NCBI GenBank assembly: GCA_001689445.1 | Contig: LUJN01000019.1 | Coordinates: 10,451 to 74,450, forward strand | Direction: 5' to 3' | DNA from: Bacteroidales bacterium M3 | GTDB taxonomy: Bacteria > Bacteroidota > Bacteroidia > Bacteroidales > Muribaculaceae | Length of the DNA: 64,000 bases | In this document: piece after piece, positions 1-8,090 of the stretch | Position numbering within the stretch: the first letter of the stretch is position 1 | How the letters are laid out: the number at the start of each line of letters is the position of its first letter | The notes under the pieces: model-generated | The model's input: only the letters and a program-made list of their open reading frames with translations | The model's database searches: none | What the model was told of the DNA's origin: nothing | Position numbers and translations under genes: made by a program

Positions 1-644
1 GCCACAGGCTGCTGCGTCTCCACCCCTCTGATATCGGCTACTCCGAATCAGGCAAGACCGACTCCCCCTACCTGATACTTCCTGCTGAAGACGCCACACA
101 GTCCTCCCGTCCCGAAATCACCCTGGACAACTATGAGATGGATTGCGAGCCCATGTCTGACACCCAACTAAGATATTATGCCGGCTCCCTCTGGGAGCGG
201 GAGGATAGCCACGCGATAAAAATATTTGGCAACGGACGCCCCGACAGTCACAGGGTAACGTTCACCACCGATTTTGAGCCGACCCAAGTGTCAATCACCC
301 GCGACCACGTGCGTCCCTACACCCTGACCGACACCGAAAGCTACTTCTACGACTATCCCGGCACAACGCTCCATGTCGCCACTCCTGCCGGCATTCCAGC
401 TGAGGTCAAGGTCAACGACACGGCCATCGCCCCCGGCGAGGACGGACGCTACATGTTTACCGTCGAGGGGCCGACCACGGTAAGCGTCATGCGCTCGGTC
501 ACCGGCATTGACTCCATCGGCGCGGACGCCACCGACGCAGCCCCCGTCTACTACAACCTCCAGGGTATCCGCGTAGACCGTCCCGCCTCCGGCACCTACA
601 TCGTCGTGCGCCCCTCGGGCATCACCAAGGAAACCATCCGCTAA
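1..644 (+). CDS. C-terminal part of a secreted protein with T9SS-like tail (5' truncated)
   Basis: The reading frame (first full codon at base 3) is open from the window edge to a TAA at 642-644, so about 213 C-terminal residues are seen and the true start lies outside. The ATG at 138 is internal. The last 40 residues (YYNLQGIRV, then SGTYIVV and a basic end) match the short beta-strand tail common at the C-terminus of Bacteroidales exported proteins, related to type IX secretion sorting domains. This implies an extracellular or surface protein. The upstream part has no domain I recognise. The end is followed by short 9-mer-like AT-rich repeats. Confidence 0.7.
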   Translation, partial: HRLLRLHPSDIGYSESGKTDSPYLILPAEDATQSSRPEITLDNYEMDCEPMSDTQLRYYAGSLWEREDSHAIKIFGNGRPDSHRVTFTTDFEPTQVSITRDHVRPYTLTDTESYFYDYPGTTLHVATPAGIPAEVKVNDTAIAPGEDGRYMFTVEGPTTVSVMRSVTGIDSIGADATDAAPVYYNLQGIRVDRPASGTYIVVRPSGITKETIR

Positions 645-708
645 CCCACACACCCGCTTACCCAAACCCACAGCAGGGACATTGCCACCAATGTCCCTGC
701 TGACTTTT

Positions 709-755
709 TAACCCCCTTAAAGACCTTAATCCCCTTAACACCCTAAAAAAGCCCT
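709..755 (+). repeat. Short 9-mer array of CCTTAAAGA type
   Basis: Imperfect copies of CCTTAAAGA/CCCCTTAA-type units lie in the gap between the end of the first gene and the convergent SDR gene. This is the smallest member of the 9-bp array family seen elsewhere in the window and lacks the CCTATTAGC block. Confidence 0.55.
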
Positions 756-763
756 CCGTGGCG

Positions 764-1492
764 TCATATCGTCCCGCAGTCGACATGCACGGCCTGCCCC
801 GTTATAGAGGACGCGCCCTCCGACAGCAGGAACGCCACAGTGGCGGCCACCGACGAGATGGAGGTAGCCGACTTCAGCGACGTGCGGCGGTAGATGCGGG
901 ATTTTTGCTCGCCCGACAGCGACGCGCTCATAGCCGTCTCCATAAACCCGGGCACCACAACGTTGGACCGTATCCCTCGCACACCCCACTCCCGTGCCGT
1001 GTTCTTGGAGAACGCCTCTATCGCCCCTTTGCTCGACGCATACATCGCCAATCCCTTGTAGCCCGTGTGGGCGCTTATGGATGATACATGAACTATCGAG
1101 CCACGGGTCCCGTGGAGCAGCATATTGCGCAGCACATATTTGGTCATCAACATTGGCGTAAAGACATTGACACGGTACATATCCTCCAGTCTCTCCACAT
1201 TAAGGTTGGTCACAATATCGTCGTAAGCAACGGCCGCATTGTTGACATAGCCGTCAATCACTACATGCCCCGACACAAAATCACGGAACACAGCATCCCT
1301 GACCCCTCCCGTATCCGACAGGTCAACAGCCTTAAACTTCAATCGCCCGTCATATTGCCCGATAACCGACTCCAGCGCCGAGGGACAACTGCGTGCGACA
1401 CCATACACCGTATGCCCGTCGGCCAACAATACCCGGCATATTTCAAGTCCCACGCCACGCGAGCAACCTGTAACAAGATAATTTCCCATCAT
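764..1492 (-). CDS. SDR-family oxidoreductase (FabG-like 3-oxoacyl-ACP reductase)
   Basis: A classical short-chain dehydrogenase/reductase of 242 residues. It shows the TGxxxGxG nucleotide-binding motif (TGCSRGVG, from residue 8), NNAA at about residue 84, a Ser near 137-140 and the YASSK catalytic Tyr151/Lys155. Such enzymes reduce 3-oxoacyl thioesters or sugar/alcohol ketones with NAD(P)H in the cytoplasm. It directly follows the AMP-ligase gene and an ACP gene, so a substrate held on that ACP is the natural inference. Two Met codons are adjacent (1492 and 1489). A GGAGG lies 3 nt before the first and 6 nt before the second, so the second may be the start. Confidence 0.85.
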   Translation of the reverse strand: MMGNYLVTGCSRGVGLEICRVLLADGHTVYGVARSCPSALESVIGQYDGRLKFKAVDLSDTGGVRDAVFRDFVSGHVVIDGYVNNAAVAYDDIVTNLNVERLEDMYRVNVFTPMLMTKYVLRNMLLHGTRGSIVHVSSISAHTGYKGLAMYASSKGAIEAFSKNTAREWGVRGIRSNVVVPGFMETAMSASLSGEQKSRIYRRTSLKSATSISSVAATVAFLLSEGASSITGQAVHVDCGTI

Positions 1493-2716
1493 TCACCTCC
1501 TTTTCATCTTGCCGGTACGGGTCATATCCACCGATTCCACACGGCGTATCCTTCTCGGGATTTTGTAATCCTGAAGCACACGCCTCAACTCCTCCCGCAA
1601 CCGGGCCTCGTCAAACGACGCTCCATCACACATCACGACATCGGAGCACAGCAGGTTGCCGGTCACCGAATTATGACGCCCATAGACTACTGCCTGGGAC
1701 ACCCCCTCAATCCCGAGCAGGGCCTCCTCCACTTCCTCGGGATTGACCTTATAGCCTCCCACATTTATCATCGCACCGCGTCTGCCGGCAAAGCGGAACA
1801 GCCCCACCTCACCGCCGACCGTCTCAACCATATCGCCTGTCGGGTAATACCCGTCGACACTCTCCATACCCTCCGTTTCCCCGATGAGTGACACGTGCAC
1901 CATCAGTTCACCCGACGGGCTGACCTTTACAAGTCCCTCCATCCCTTGCGGTATACGGAAACCTTCGCCACTCGCCACAAGGAGCGACCCCGCCTCTGTC
2001 GAGGCATAGATATTGGTGAACCGCGCATTGGGAAACAGACGTTCCAACGACGCATACAGGGATGCGCCTGAACGCTCCCCGCCGAAAGTGACACGCCTCA
2101 CCGTAGGCAGACTTTCCTCACACGGGAGCAACAGACGGTAAAATGTCGGGGTAGCCGAGATATGGGACACCTCTTTCGCGCGTATAAGATGACACACCTC
2201 CCTGCGGCTTACGCCAAACAGCTCTATCATCTGATTTCCGTTGAGGAAAGCCTGAAAAAACACCTGCACCCCCGCCATATGCGACGGATTATAGGCAAGC
2301 CCCCATACGTCACTTTCGTGGCGCGCGCCACGACGCACGAGCCGCGTCAGGGCCTCAACCCGATGAGCCACCCTCTTGGGTTGCCCCGTACTGCCCGACG
2401 TAAAGAACGTGACACGCGAGGACGACCGGGCCACACGCCCGATCATCTCGGCGACCGACTGTAACCGGGCGTCGCCACACGGCTCCTCGCAGTTTATCTC
2501 CATTTCCTGCAATCCATCAATCTCTCCCGCCGACACGTCCGGATCAACGAGCGTGACAGGACAGTCCAAGGACAGCGCACGGACGAGATTCACATACCAT
2601 GCAAAAAGATTGCCGCTCCTCATCACCGGGAAATACCCGTCGCCGCCATTGACGGCGGAAAGAAGCTGACCGTAGGAATATTCACTACCGTCACGGCATA
2701 CAAGGAAGCTGCTCAT
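1493..2716 (-). CDS. Short AMP-binding acyl-CoA/acyl-ACP ligase
   Basis: Member of the ANL adenylate-forming superfamily, 407 residues, about 100 shorter than typical acyl-CoA synthetases because the N-terminal region is reduced. Visible motifs are FFTSGSTGQPKR (residues 104-115, phosphate-binding loop), YASTEAG, YYPTGD (ribose-binding Asp), GRRGAMINVGGYKV (hinge) and a terminal TRTGKMKRR carrying the catalytic Lys. It should adenylate a carboxylic acid and load it on a thiol, most likely the 4'-phosphopantetheine of the adjacent ACP. Its start overlaps the ACP stop by 4 bases, implying coupled translation. The acid substrate cannot be read from sequence. Confidence 0.85.
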   Translation of the reverse strand: MSSFLVCRDGSEYSYGQLLSAVNGGDGYFPVMRSGNLFAWYVNLVRALSLDCPVTLVDPDVSAGEIDGLQEMEINCEEPCGDARLQSVAEMIGRVARSSSRVTFFTSGSTGQPKRVAHRVEALTRLVRRGARHESDVWGLAYNPSHMAGVQVFFQAFLNGNQMIELFGVSRREVCHLIRAKEVSHISATPTFYRLLLPCEESLPTVRRVTFGGERSGASLYASLERLFPNARFTNIYASTEAGSLLVASGEGFRIPQGMEGLVKVSPSGELMVHVSLIGETEGMESVDGYYPTGDMVETVGGEVGLFRFAGRRGAMINVGGYKVNPEEVEEALLGIEGVSQAVVYGRHNSVTGNLLCSDVVMCDGASFDEARLREELRRVLQDYKIPRRIRRVESVDMTRTGKMKRR

Positions 2717-2940
2717 GCTATCCCAAGGCGTTGGTAGAGCTGGCCTACGGTATCAATCACTCCATCCTCAAAGACGTCCACCCCGGTGACATCCTCAATC
2801 TTCACCGTCAGCTCGGCGAGGTCAAATGAGTTGAACCCTATATCGTCCCTCAGGCTGTCGCCGACACTCACGGTGTCCAATGGCCCCATCCCGTTATTCG
2901 CTCTCACCTCGTTTATAATTTCCAGTATCTTAGCTTTCAT
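2713..2940 (-). CDS. Acyl carrier protein
   Basis: A 75-residue acidic four-helix carrier protein. The phosphopantetheine attachment Ser is Ser38 in GFNSFDLAEL, a variant of the usual DSL signature. It is distinct from a housekeeping acpP, with divergent surroundings of the Ser and no fab neighbours. It overlaps the ligase by ATGA, so the ligase is the probable loading enzyme. It lies 46 bases downstream of the hexapeptide acyltransferase, the probable user of the loaded acyl group. Confidence 0.85.
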   Translation of the reverse strand: MKAKILEIINEVRANNGMGPLDTVSVGDSLRDDIGFNSFDLAELTVKIEDVTGVDVFEDGVIDTVGQLYQRLGIA

Positions 2941-2986
2941 AATTGTATATTGTTGGTTTCACTTTATGTTATCCATTATTTCCCGT

Positions 2987-3568
2987 CTATTTCCCGTCCG
3001 GCATCCGGCCGTCAATACGCCGTTCCAGTTCCCGGTACCTCTCGGCACGCGGGATGACGTGCCGCGCCGGGTTCCCGGCATATATGCCTCCTCCTGCAAG
3101 CGACCGGGCCACAAGCGACATCGCCCCGACGGCGACGCCCTCGCCGAGGGTGACTCCCGGCAGGATGACCGACCCGCAGCCCACAATCACATGCTTCCCA
3201 AATGTCACGGGCGCGTCGGTGACATTTGTCAGTTCCTCGGGCACCATAGGATTTGTCATCCAGCGCCCCGAATAGTCATCGCTGCTCGAATAGATACTCA
3301 CGCGCCCCGATATGGAACAGAAATCTCTTATCGTCACCTCGGCCGAGCCAAGTATCGTGGTGTGGCACCCTATATGCACGTAACTGCCTATCGTGATGGA
3401 TTTACCCGCCGACAATATACAGAAGTCATCGATTCTCACATTATCACCGAGAGATATATTACCGGGACAATACAGGCGGCAATAGCGGCTTATCCTCACA
3501 TTGCGCCCGTAACTTTTCAATCCGAGAGCCGCCAGCTCATCGGCATCATAAAAACTTGTCTTTGACAT
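2987..3568 (-). CDS. Left-handed beta-helix (hexapeptide) O-acyltransferase
   Basis: About 193 residues from the Met at 3568 (another at 3574; the frame stays open to 3652). The start at 3568 is preferred because the family begins with an M-x-x-SFY...EL...G..SYG block, seen here as MSKTSFYDADELAALGLKSYG-type sequence. The body shows imperfect hexapeptide repeats, e.g. NISLGDNVRIDDFC and KSITIGSYVHIG, a His in the HIGCHTTI segment, and the C-terminal IYAGNPAR typical of the WbbJ/maltose O-acetyltransferase group. Such trimers transfer acetyl or other acyl groups to sugars. Next to an ACP and ligase, transfer of a non-acetyl acyl group to a glycan precursor is inferred. Confidence 0.8.
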   Translation of the reverse strand: MSKTSFYDADELAALGLKSYGRNVRISRYCRLYCPGNISLGDNVRIDDFCILSAGKSITIGSYVHIGCHTTILGSAEVTIRDFCSISGRVSIYSSSDDYSGRWMTNPMVPEELTNVTDAPVTFGKHVIVGCGSVILPGVTLGEGVAVGAMSLVARSLAGGGIYAGNPARHVIPRAERYRELERRIDGRMPDGK

Positions 3569-3652
3569 AAACATCAGCAGGACGTCATCTCCCCGGCACG
3601 TCCATAATAAAAAACGACAACGGTGTGGGAAATCTATCGTTTTATCATACAT

Positions 3653-3906
3653 TCAGGTCTTGGCCAACCATTCTCAATGACAAAAACAACAGCTACCCAC
3701 ACCGGGAAACATATACGATGTCCCCCTCAGGTCCGAGGACGACAGCATACACCTGCGGCACGGGTGCCATTGCCTTACCTCCATGAGAACTTCTAACGGC
3801 CAAGTTGGAATGTAGAAGACAAAGCAATAACACCTTGTTATAAATTCAATCCGCGGCAAGCCTCCGCAAGCCCGACGGATTTACCGCAAATTTAGTGAAA
3901 AATCAC
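3653..3906. other. Intergenic region between divergent operons, nothing definite
   Basis: A 61-codon minus-strand frame exists at 3674-3859, but it has no recognisable domain or good start context and I do not call it. No TAnnTTTG box was seen for the minus-strand cassette. Confidence 0.4.
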
Positions 3907-3914
3907 TATCTTTG
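3907..3914 (+). promoter_or_regulatory. Bacteroidota -7 box
   Basis: TATCTTTG matches TAnnTTTG. It lies inside the longest open frame of the following acyltransferase, which decides for the downstream Met at 3937. Confidence 0.65.
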
Positions 3915-3936
3915 CAATTATTACTCTGATATATCA

Positions 3937-4785
3937 ATGCAACAACAGGATACAACACCGATAAAGCGCACTGTCCTCGACTATGACGACATAGTCGGGA
4001 TGGCGCCCAAGCTGCGCGGCCACCGCAAGCTCGTCGACCGCATGCTCCGCTGGCTCTCGGTCGACAAGGTCAACTGGATACACGACCACAACTGTGACAC
4101 CCCCGGAGTGCCGTTCACCGAGGGGCTGCTACGTGACCTCAACATAAAGCTGCGCATCGACAACGAGCAGGTGCTCGACCACCTCCCCGACGGGGCGTTC
4201 ATCACCGTCAGCAACCACCCTTTCGGCGCGCTCGACGGCATAACGCTCATCAACATCGTCGGCAGCCGACGCCCGACATTCAAGGTCATGGTCAACATGA
4301 TACTCAACCACATCTCGGCCATGCGCCCCAACTTCATAGCCGTCGATGCCCTCGCCAGTGACGACCCGGCAAAGAAAGCCGTGTCGATGAAGGGCATCAA
4401 GGAAGCCATCATGCAGGTGCGACGTGGCAACCCCATCGGATTTTTCCCCGCCGGGGCCGTATCCAAGCTCAACCGCCACGGCCGCATCGAGGACCGCGAG
4501 TGGCAGCCATCCATCATCCGGCTCATCGCGCAGCTCAAGGTGCCCGTCATCCCGATATACTTCCACGGCAGCAACTCATGGTGGTTCACGTTCCTCGGCA
4601 TGGTGAGCTGGCAGCTGCGCACGCTGCGCCTCCCCGCCGAGGTATTCCGCCGCCACGACAAGACGATACACATCTCCGTCGGCGACCCCATATCGGTCGA
4701 GGAGCAGCAGGCCCACAGCGACAGCGTCGAGGAGCTGGGCCGGTTCCTTAAAGAGCGCACATACGCGCTACGTTCCATAAAGTAA
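3937..4785 (+). CDS. Lysophospholipid acyltransferase family protein (PlsC-like)
   Basis: 282 residues from the Met at 3937, chosen because the -7 promoter box at 3907-3914 lies upstream of it. The LPLAT signature is present as NHPFGALDG (His94, Asp100; spacing one residue longer than HX4D, as in the hemolysin-like subgroup), followed by GFFPAGAVS (second motif) and VPVIPIYFHGSNS. Enzymes of this fold esterify glycerophospholipids or amino-acid lipids at the inner membrane. In Bacteroides a related protein, GlsA, makes glycine lipids together with GlsB. No GlsB partner is adjacent here, so the substrate is undecided. Confidence 0.75.
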   Translation: MQQQDTTPIKRTVLDYDDIVGMAPKLRGHRKLVDRMLRWLSVDKVNWIHDHNCDTPGVPFTEGLLRDLNIKLRIDNEQVLDHLPDGAFITVSNHPFGALDGITLINIVGSRRPTFKVMVNMILNHISAMRPNFIAVDALASDDPAKKAVSMKGIKEAIMQVRRGNPIGFFPAGAVSKLNRHGRIEDREWQPSIIRLIAQLKVPVIPIYFHGSNSWWFTFLGMVSWQLRTLRLPAEVFRRHDKTIHISVGDPISVEEQQAHSDSVEELGRFLKERTYALRSIK

Positions 4786-4794
4786 TCACACGAC

Positions 4795-6060
4795 ATGCAG
4801 GATATAACCCCCGAAATACAGCAGGCCAAGGCCCGGCTCGGCATCATCGGCAACTCCCCACAGCTGCTCGCCGCAGTGTCGCGCGCCATTCAGGTGGCGC
4901 CTATCGACCTGTCGGTGCTCGTCACGGGCGAAAGCGGCTCGGGAAAGGAGTTTTTCCCTAAAATCATCCACAATTTCAGCACACGCAAGCACGCCAAGTA
5001 CATAGCCGTCAACTGCGGGGCCATCCCCGAGGGAACCATCGACTCCGAGCTGTTCGGCCACGAGAAGGGAGCGTTCACCGGCGCGGTCTCCTCGCGCAAA
5101 GGCTACTTTGAGGAGGCCGACGGCGGAACGATATTCCTCGACGAGGTGGCCGAGCTGCCACTCACCACCCAGGCCCGGCTGCTGCGCGTGCTCGAGAGCG
5201 GCGAGTTCCTCAAGGTAGGCTCATCGACCGTGCAGCGCACCGACATCCGCGTCGTCGCCGCCACCAACGTCGACATGCAGAAGGCCGTCGCCGAGGGCCG
5301 ATTCCGTGAGGACCTCTACTACCGCCTCTCGACGGTGCTCATCGCCGTCCCGCCGCTGCGCGACCGTGGGGGCGACATCGTGCTGCTGGCGCGCAAGTTT
5401 GCCGCCGACTTCGCCGAGAAGTACCGCACCCCGGGCATCACCCTCGACGACTCGGCACGCCGCCTGCTGCTCAACTACCGCTGGCCGGGCAACGTGCGCC
5501 AGCTCAAGAATGTCATCGAGCAGGCAGCCCTTTTCGATGCCGGAGCCGAGATTGACGCCACAGCCCTGCAGTCCTATATACCCCACAACGGCACGGTCTA
5601 CACCCCCGTCGTCACCGCCGACCATTCCCACACGTATGCCTCCGAGCGAGAGTTGCTGTTCAACATGATATTCCGTATGCAGCACGAGATTGACGCCCTG
5701 CGCAAGCAGGTGGAGGGAATGACAGCCGCGCCATCGCGCCAGTGCCTCCCCGAGTGCCGCGCCGCCGAATATCCCAAGCCGCAGCACGCCGCCGACCGCC
5801 CCTATGCCGACCTGCCCCGCTCGCTGGTCAAATACACGCCCCCGGCACCGGGCATCGCCGACGCCGTGGACATCACGGGCGACGCCGTGGAGGCCGCCCC
5901 CGATGCCGCGCTGTCGGGCAAGACCCTTGAGGAGACCGAGCGCGAGACAATACTGCAGGCCCTCGACCGCAACGCGGGACGCCGAAAGGCCACCGCCAAG
6001 GAACTCAACATCTCGGAGCGTACCCTATACCGCAAGATAAAGGAATACGGACTTGAATAA
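4795..6060 (+). CDS. Sigma-54 dependent activator, AAA+ and Fis HTH, no receiver domain
   Basis: Bacterial enhancer-binding protein of 421 residues. Walker A GESGSGKE (45-52), the sigma-54 contact loop GAFTGA (92-97), Walker B IFLDEVAEL, the sensor region AATN, the R-finger segment FREDLYYRL and a C-terminal Fis-type helix-turn-helix (about 378-421, ending TLYRKIKEYG) are all visible. There is almost no N-terminal sensory domain, so activity is either constitutive or controlled in trans. A long Pro/Ala-rich linker (about 300-370) separates AAA+ from HTH. It starts the operon with lptE, whose start overlaps its end by 8 bases. This gene order is common in Bacteroidota. Confidence 0.9.
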   Translation: MQDITPEIQQAKARLGIIGNSPQLLAAVSRAIQVAPIDLSVLVTGESGSGKEFFPKIIHNFSTRKHAKYIAVNCGAIPEGTIDSELFGHEKGAFTGAVSSRKGYFEEADGGTIFLDEVAELPLTTQARLLRVLESGEFLKVGSSTVQRTDIRVVAATNVDMQKAVAEGRFREDLYYRLSTVLIAVPPLRDRGGDIVLLARKFAADFAEKYRTPGITLDDSARRLLLNYRWPGNVRQLKNVIEQAALFDAGAEIDATALQSYIPHNGTVYTPVVTADHSHTYASERELLFNMIFRMQHEIDALRKQVEGMTAAPSRQCLPECRAAEYPKPQHAADRPYADLPRSLVKYTPPAPGIADAVDITGDAVEAAPDAALSGKTLEETERETILQALDRNAGRRKATAKELNISERTLYRKIKEYGLE

Positions 6061-6613
6061 CCACCCCGACACTATGCCATCAACAAAGACACGCCACGCC
6101 ATACGCCATGCGCTAAAGCTCGCCATGCTGCTCGCCATGCTCTGCACGTGGCAGAGCTGCCGCATCAGCTACAAGTTCAACGGCGCAGCCCTCGACTACA
6201 ACCTCTACAAGACGGTCTACGTCTCCAGCTTCCCCATCCGTGCCGCCCTCGTCTACCCGCCGCTGCAGCAGACATTCGAGAACGAGCTGCTCGACTACAT
6301 CAACCGCAACACGCGCCTGCGCACCGTCGACACCGCCGCCGACCTGCAGCTCGAGGGGGAAATCACGGGCTACAACCTCACCCCACAGGCCGTGACCGAA
6401 AACGCATACGCCTCGCAGACACGACTCACCATCACAGTCCGCGTCAAGTACACCGACAACCGCGCCGAGGGAAAGGATGTCGACCAGTCATTCTCGGCCT
6501 ATCGCGACTTTGACAGCTCGCTGATGCTCACCGACGTGCAGGACGACCTCTGCTCCCAGATAAGCAAGGAACTTGTCGAACTCATATTCAACGCCACATT
6601 AGGAGACTGGTAA
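6053..6613 (+). CDS. lptE: LPS-assembly lipoprotein LptE
   Basis: 186 residues with a signal sequence and lipobox-like WQSC (Cys36 from the first Met; an alternative Met at 6074 also leaves a good signal peptide). The mature part (ISYKFNGAALDY, then PPLQQTFENELLDYINRNTRL and LQLEGEITGY) has the LptE/LptE-like fold pattern found upstream of secG in Bacteroidetes. LptE plugs the LptD barrel in the outer membrane and helps insert lipopolysaccharide. It overlaps the activator gene at its 5' end and the TPR gene by one base at its 3' end (TAATG), indicating a tight operon. Confidence 0.85.
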   Translation: MNNHPDTMPSTKTRHAIRHALKLAMLLAMLCTWQSCRISYKFNGAALDYNLYKTVYVSSFPIRAALVYPPLQQTFENELLDYINRNTRLRTVDTAADLQLEGEITGYNLTPQAVTENAYASQTRLTITVRVKYTDNRAEGKDVDQSFSAYRDFDSSLMLTDVQDDLCSQISKELVELIFNATLGDW

Positions 6614-7431
6614 TGACAAGCGACAATCCCACTAACATATCCGGCACATTACGGCAGTTTGCCGACGCGCTCGCCCGTCCCGATGCGCCGCTCACCCTCG
6701 CCACAGTCGACGAGCTGCTTCGCGACTATCCCTATTTCACTCTTCCGGCCGCGCTGCTGCTCGCCCGCGACGGAGCGTCGCTCGACCCCGACACGCGCCG
6801 CCGTCTCGAGGCCCGCGTGGCCATCTCCGTGCCCGACCGCGACGCCCTGCGCCGCCTCGTCACCCCCGACGGTGACCGCTTCGACTCATTCTACCCCGAC
6901 GAGCAACCCTCCGCGCCCCTGTCGACCGACGAGGCGATAACGACGTTCATCTCCAACTACGGACAGGCCGACCCCCATGAGGAGGCTCTGCTCGAACGGC
7001 TAATCTTCAACCCCACCCCCGACTACGCCCAACTCCTCGCCCGTGAGGAGGAGCGCAGTGTCCCCGAGCCGGTCGACCTTGCCGCCGCCGACACACAGGA
7101 CGCCCTCATCAACGCCTTCATCCTCAAGTCCCGACAGGAACACGACACCCCTGTAGGGACGCGGCGTACCGCGTCAGTAAACGCCACGCCCGACACTGAC
7201 GCCACCCCCAACCCCGCCGAAACCGCCCCAGTGCAGCAGCCTCAGGAGACCGCCGACGATACTCTCCTGAGCGAAAGCCTCGCCAAAATCTACATCCGTC
7301 AACGCCGTTACACCAAGGCATATGAAATTATCCGCAATTTAAGTTTGAATTATCCGGAAAAAAGTATTTACTTTGCAGACCAATTGCGTTTCTTGCAGAA
7401 ACTTATCATTAATCAACAACACAACAAGTAA
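6613..7431 (+). CDS. TPR-end protein of the lptE-secG operon, with a palindromic repeat in its coding sequence
   Basis: 272 residues, no signal peptide. The N-terminal half is a helical region (LRDYPYFTLPAALLLAR). The conserved C-terminal end (LAKIYIRQRRYTKAYEIIRNL, then YPEKSIYFADQLRFLQKL) is a TPR-like helix pair. The protein is of unknown role but is regularly linked to lptE and secG. The middle (about 165-215) is low complexity. Residues 180-191 are encoded by a copy of the dispersed TGTAGGGAC palindrome (7152-7186), inserted without breaking the frame. The start ATG shares its A with the lptE stop codon. Confidence 0.8.
   Translation: MTSDNPTNISGTLRQFADALARPDAPLTLATVDELLRDYPYFTLPAALLLARDGASLDPDTRRRLEARVAISVPDRDALRRLVTPDGDRFDSFYPDEQPSAPLSTDEAITTFISNYGQADPHEEALLERLIFNPTPDYAQLLAREEERSVPEPVDLAAADTQDALINAFILKSRQEHDTPVGTRRTASVNATPDTDATPNPAETAPVQQPQETADDTLLSESLAKIYIRQRRYTKAYEIIRNLSLNYPEKSIYFADQLRFLQKLIINQQHNK
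7152..7186 (+). repeat. TGTAGGG palindromic repeat inside a CDS
   Basis: Differs at only three positions from the intergenic copy at 7886-7920 (TGTAGGGACGCGG, then the complementary CCGCGTC half and ACGCCA). Here it is translated as VGTRRTASVNA in the TPR-end protein, showing that the element can be tolerated in frame. Confidence 0.8.
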
Positions 7432-7440
7432 CATACCGAA

Positions 7441-7812
7441 ATGTACGCTTTATTTATCGTTCTGACCATCATCGCGTCGCTGTTGCTCATCGGCGTAGTC
7501 CTCATCCAGAAGTCAAAGGGTGGCGGTCTGTCATCCTCATTCGCCGGTTCCAACCAAATTATGGGCGTGCGCCGCACCAACGACTTCATCGAGAAGGCCA
7601 CATGGACCCTCGCAGCCATCATCTGCATCCTCTCCATCGCCTCAGCCTTCGTGATGCCCCGCAACCTCGTGCAGCAGACCCGCGTAGAGGCCGCCGCTCC
7701 CCAGCAGACCCAGGCCGCCGACTTCAACACTCAGGCCGCTCCCGCCGCCGAAGCCCCCGCCGCTCCTGCTCCTGCTCCTGCTCCCGCTCCCGCACCTGCT
7801 CCCGCCGAATAA
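7441..7812 (+). CDS. secG: Preprotein translocase subunit SecG
   Basis: 123 residues with two membrane segments (about 3-22 and 55-76) separated by the SecG signature loop QKSKGGGLSSSFAG. SecG assists SecYE in moving proteins across the inner membrane. The C-terminal 40 residues are an extension rich in Ala, Pro and Gln that ends in an AP dipeptide repeat, common in Bacteroidetes SecG. It follows the TPR-end gene by 9 bases and closes the operon. Confidence 0.93.
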   Translation: MYALFIVLTIIASLLLIGVVLIQKSKGGGLSSSFAGSNQIMGVRRTNDFIEKATWTLAAIICILSIASAFVMPRNLVQQTRVEAAAPQQTQAADFNTQAAPAAEAPAAPAPAPAPAPAPAPAE

Positions 7813-7836
7813 TTCGCAGCAAGATATTCCCTCCTG

Positions 7837-7863
7837 ATGTAGGGACATGCCTTTGGCATGTGG
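7837..7863 (+). repeat. TGTAGGG palindromic repeat
   Basis: TGTAGGGACATGCC followed by the complementary TTTGGCATGT. Same outer end as the other copies, different stem word (ACATGCC/GGCATGT). May serve as a terminator region after secG. Confidence 0.75.
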
Positions 7864-7885
7864 AATAAGGTATACACCCATCCCA

Positions 7886-7920
7886 TGTAGGGACGCGGCG
7901 TGCCGCGTCAGCATACGCCA
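7886..7920 (+). repeat. TGTAGGG palindromic repeat
   Basis: TGTAGGGACGCGGCGTGCCG, then CGTC and GCATACGCCA. Near-identical to the copy embedded in the coding region at 7152-7186. Confidence 0.8.
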
Positions 7921-7951
7921 AGGCAACACATATCCCCGAAACATACCACGC

Positions 7952-8043
7952 AAATAAGTCGAAGACTTTTATTTACGTTAACCCCACACTAAGCAAAAAG
8001 CGAGGAGAATCGTCAGATTCCCTCGCGTTTGCGTTGTGTGGGG
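7952..8043 (+). repeat. Double-hairpin repeat element, copy A
   Basis: Begins AAATAAGTCGAAGACTT (small hairpin AAGTC-GAA-GACTT), then GTTAA and a long hairpin from CCCCACAC (7982) to GTGTGGGG (8043), with inner arms AAGCAAAAAGCGAGG and CCTCGCGTTTGCGTT. Related copies lie at 11744-11835 and 24166-24257. Located between secG and the rRNA methyltransferase gene. Confidence 0.8.
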
Positions 8044-8090
8044 ACATGCCTCGAAGAGGCTAACTCCCTATCACCCACCTCCCCCCGCCA

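Noticed and set aside
3674..3859. 61-codon minus-strand open frame in the gap between divergent operons
   Set aside because: No recognisable domain, no promoter or start context, and low-complexity composition; treated as chance.
7741..7809. Ala-Pro codon repeat at the end of secG as an independent repeat element
   Set aside because: Explained by the low-complexity C-terminal tail common in Bacteroidetes SecG.
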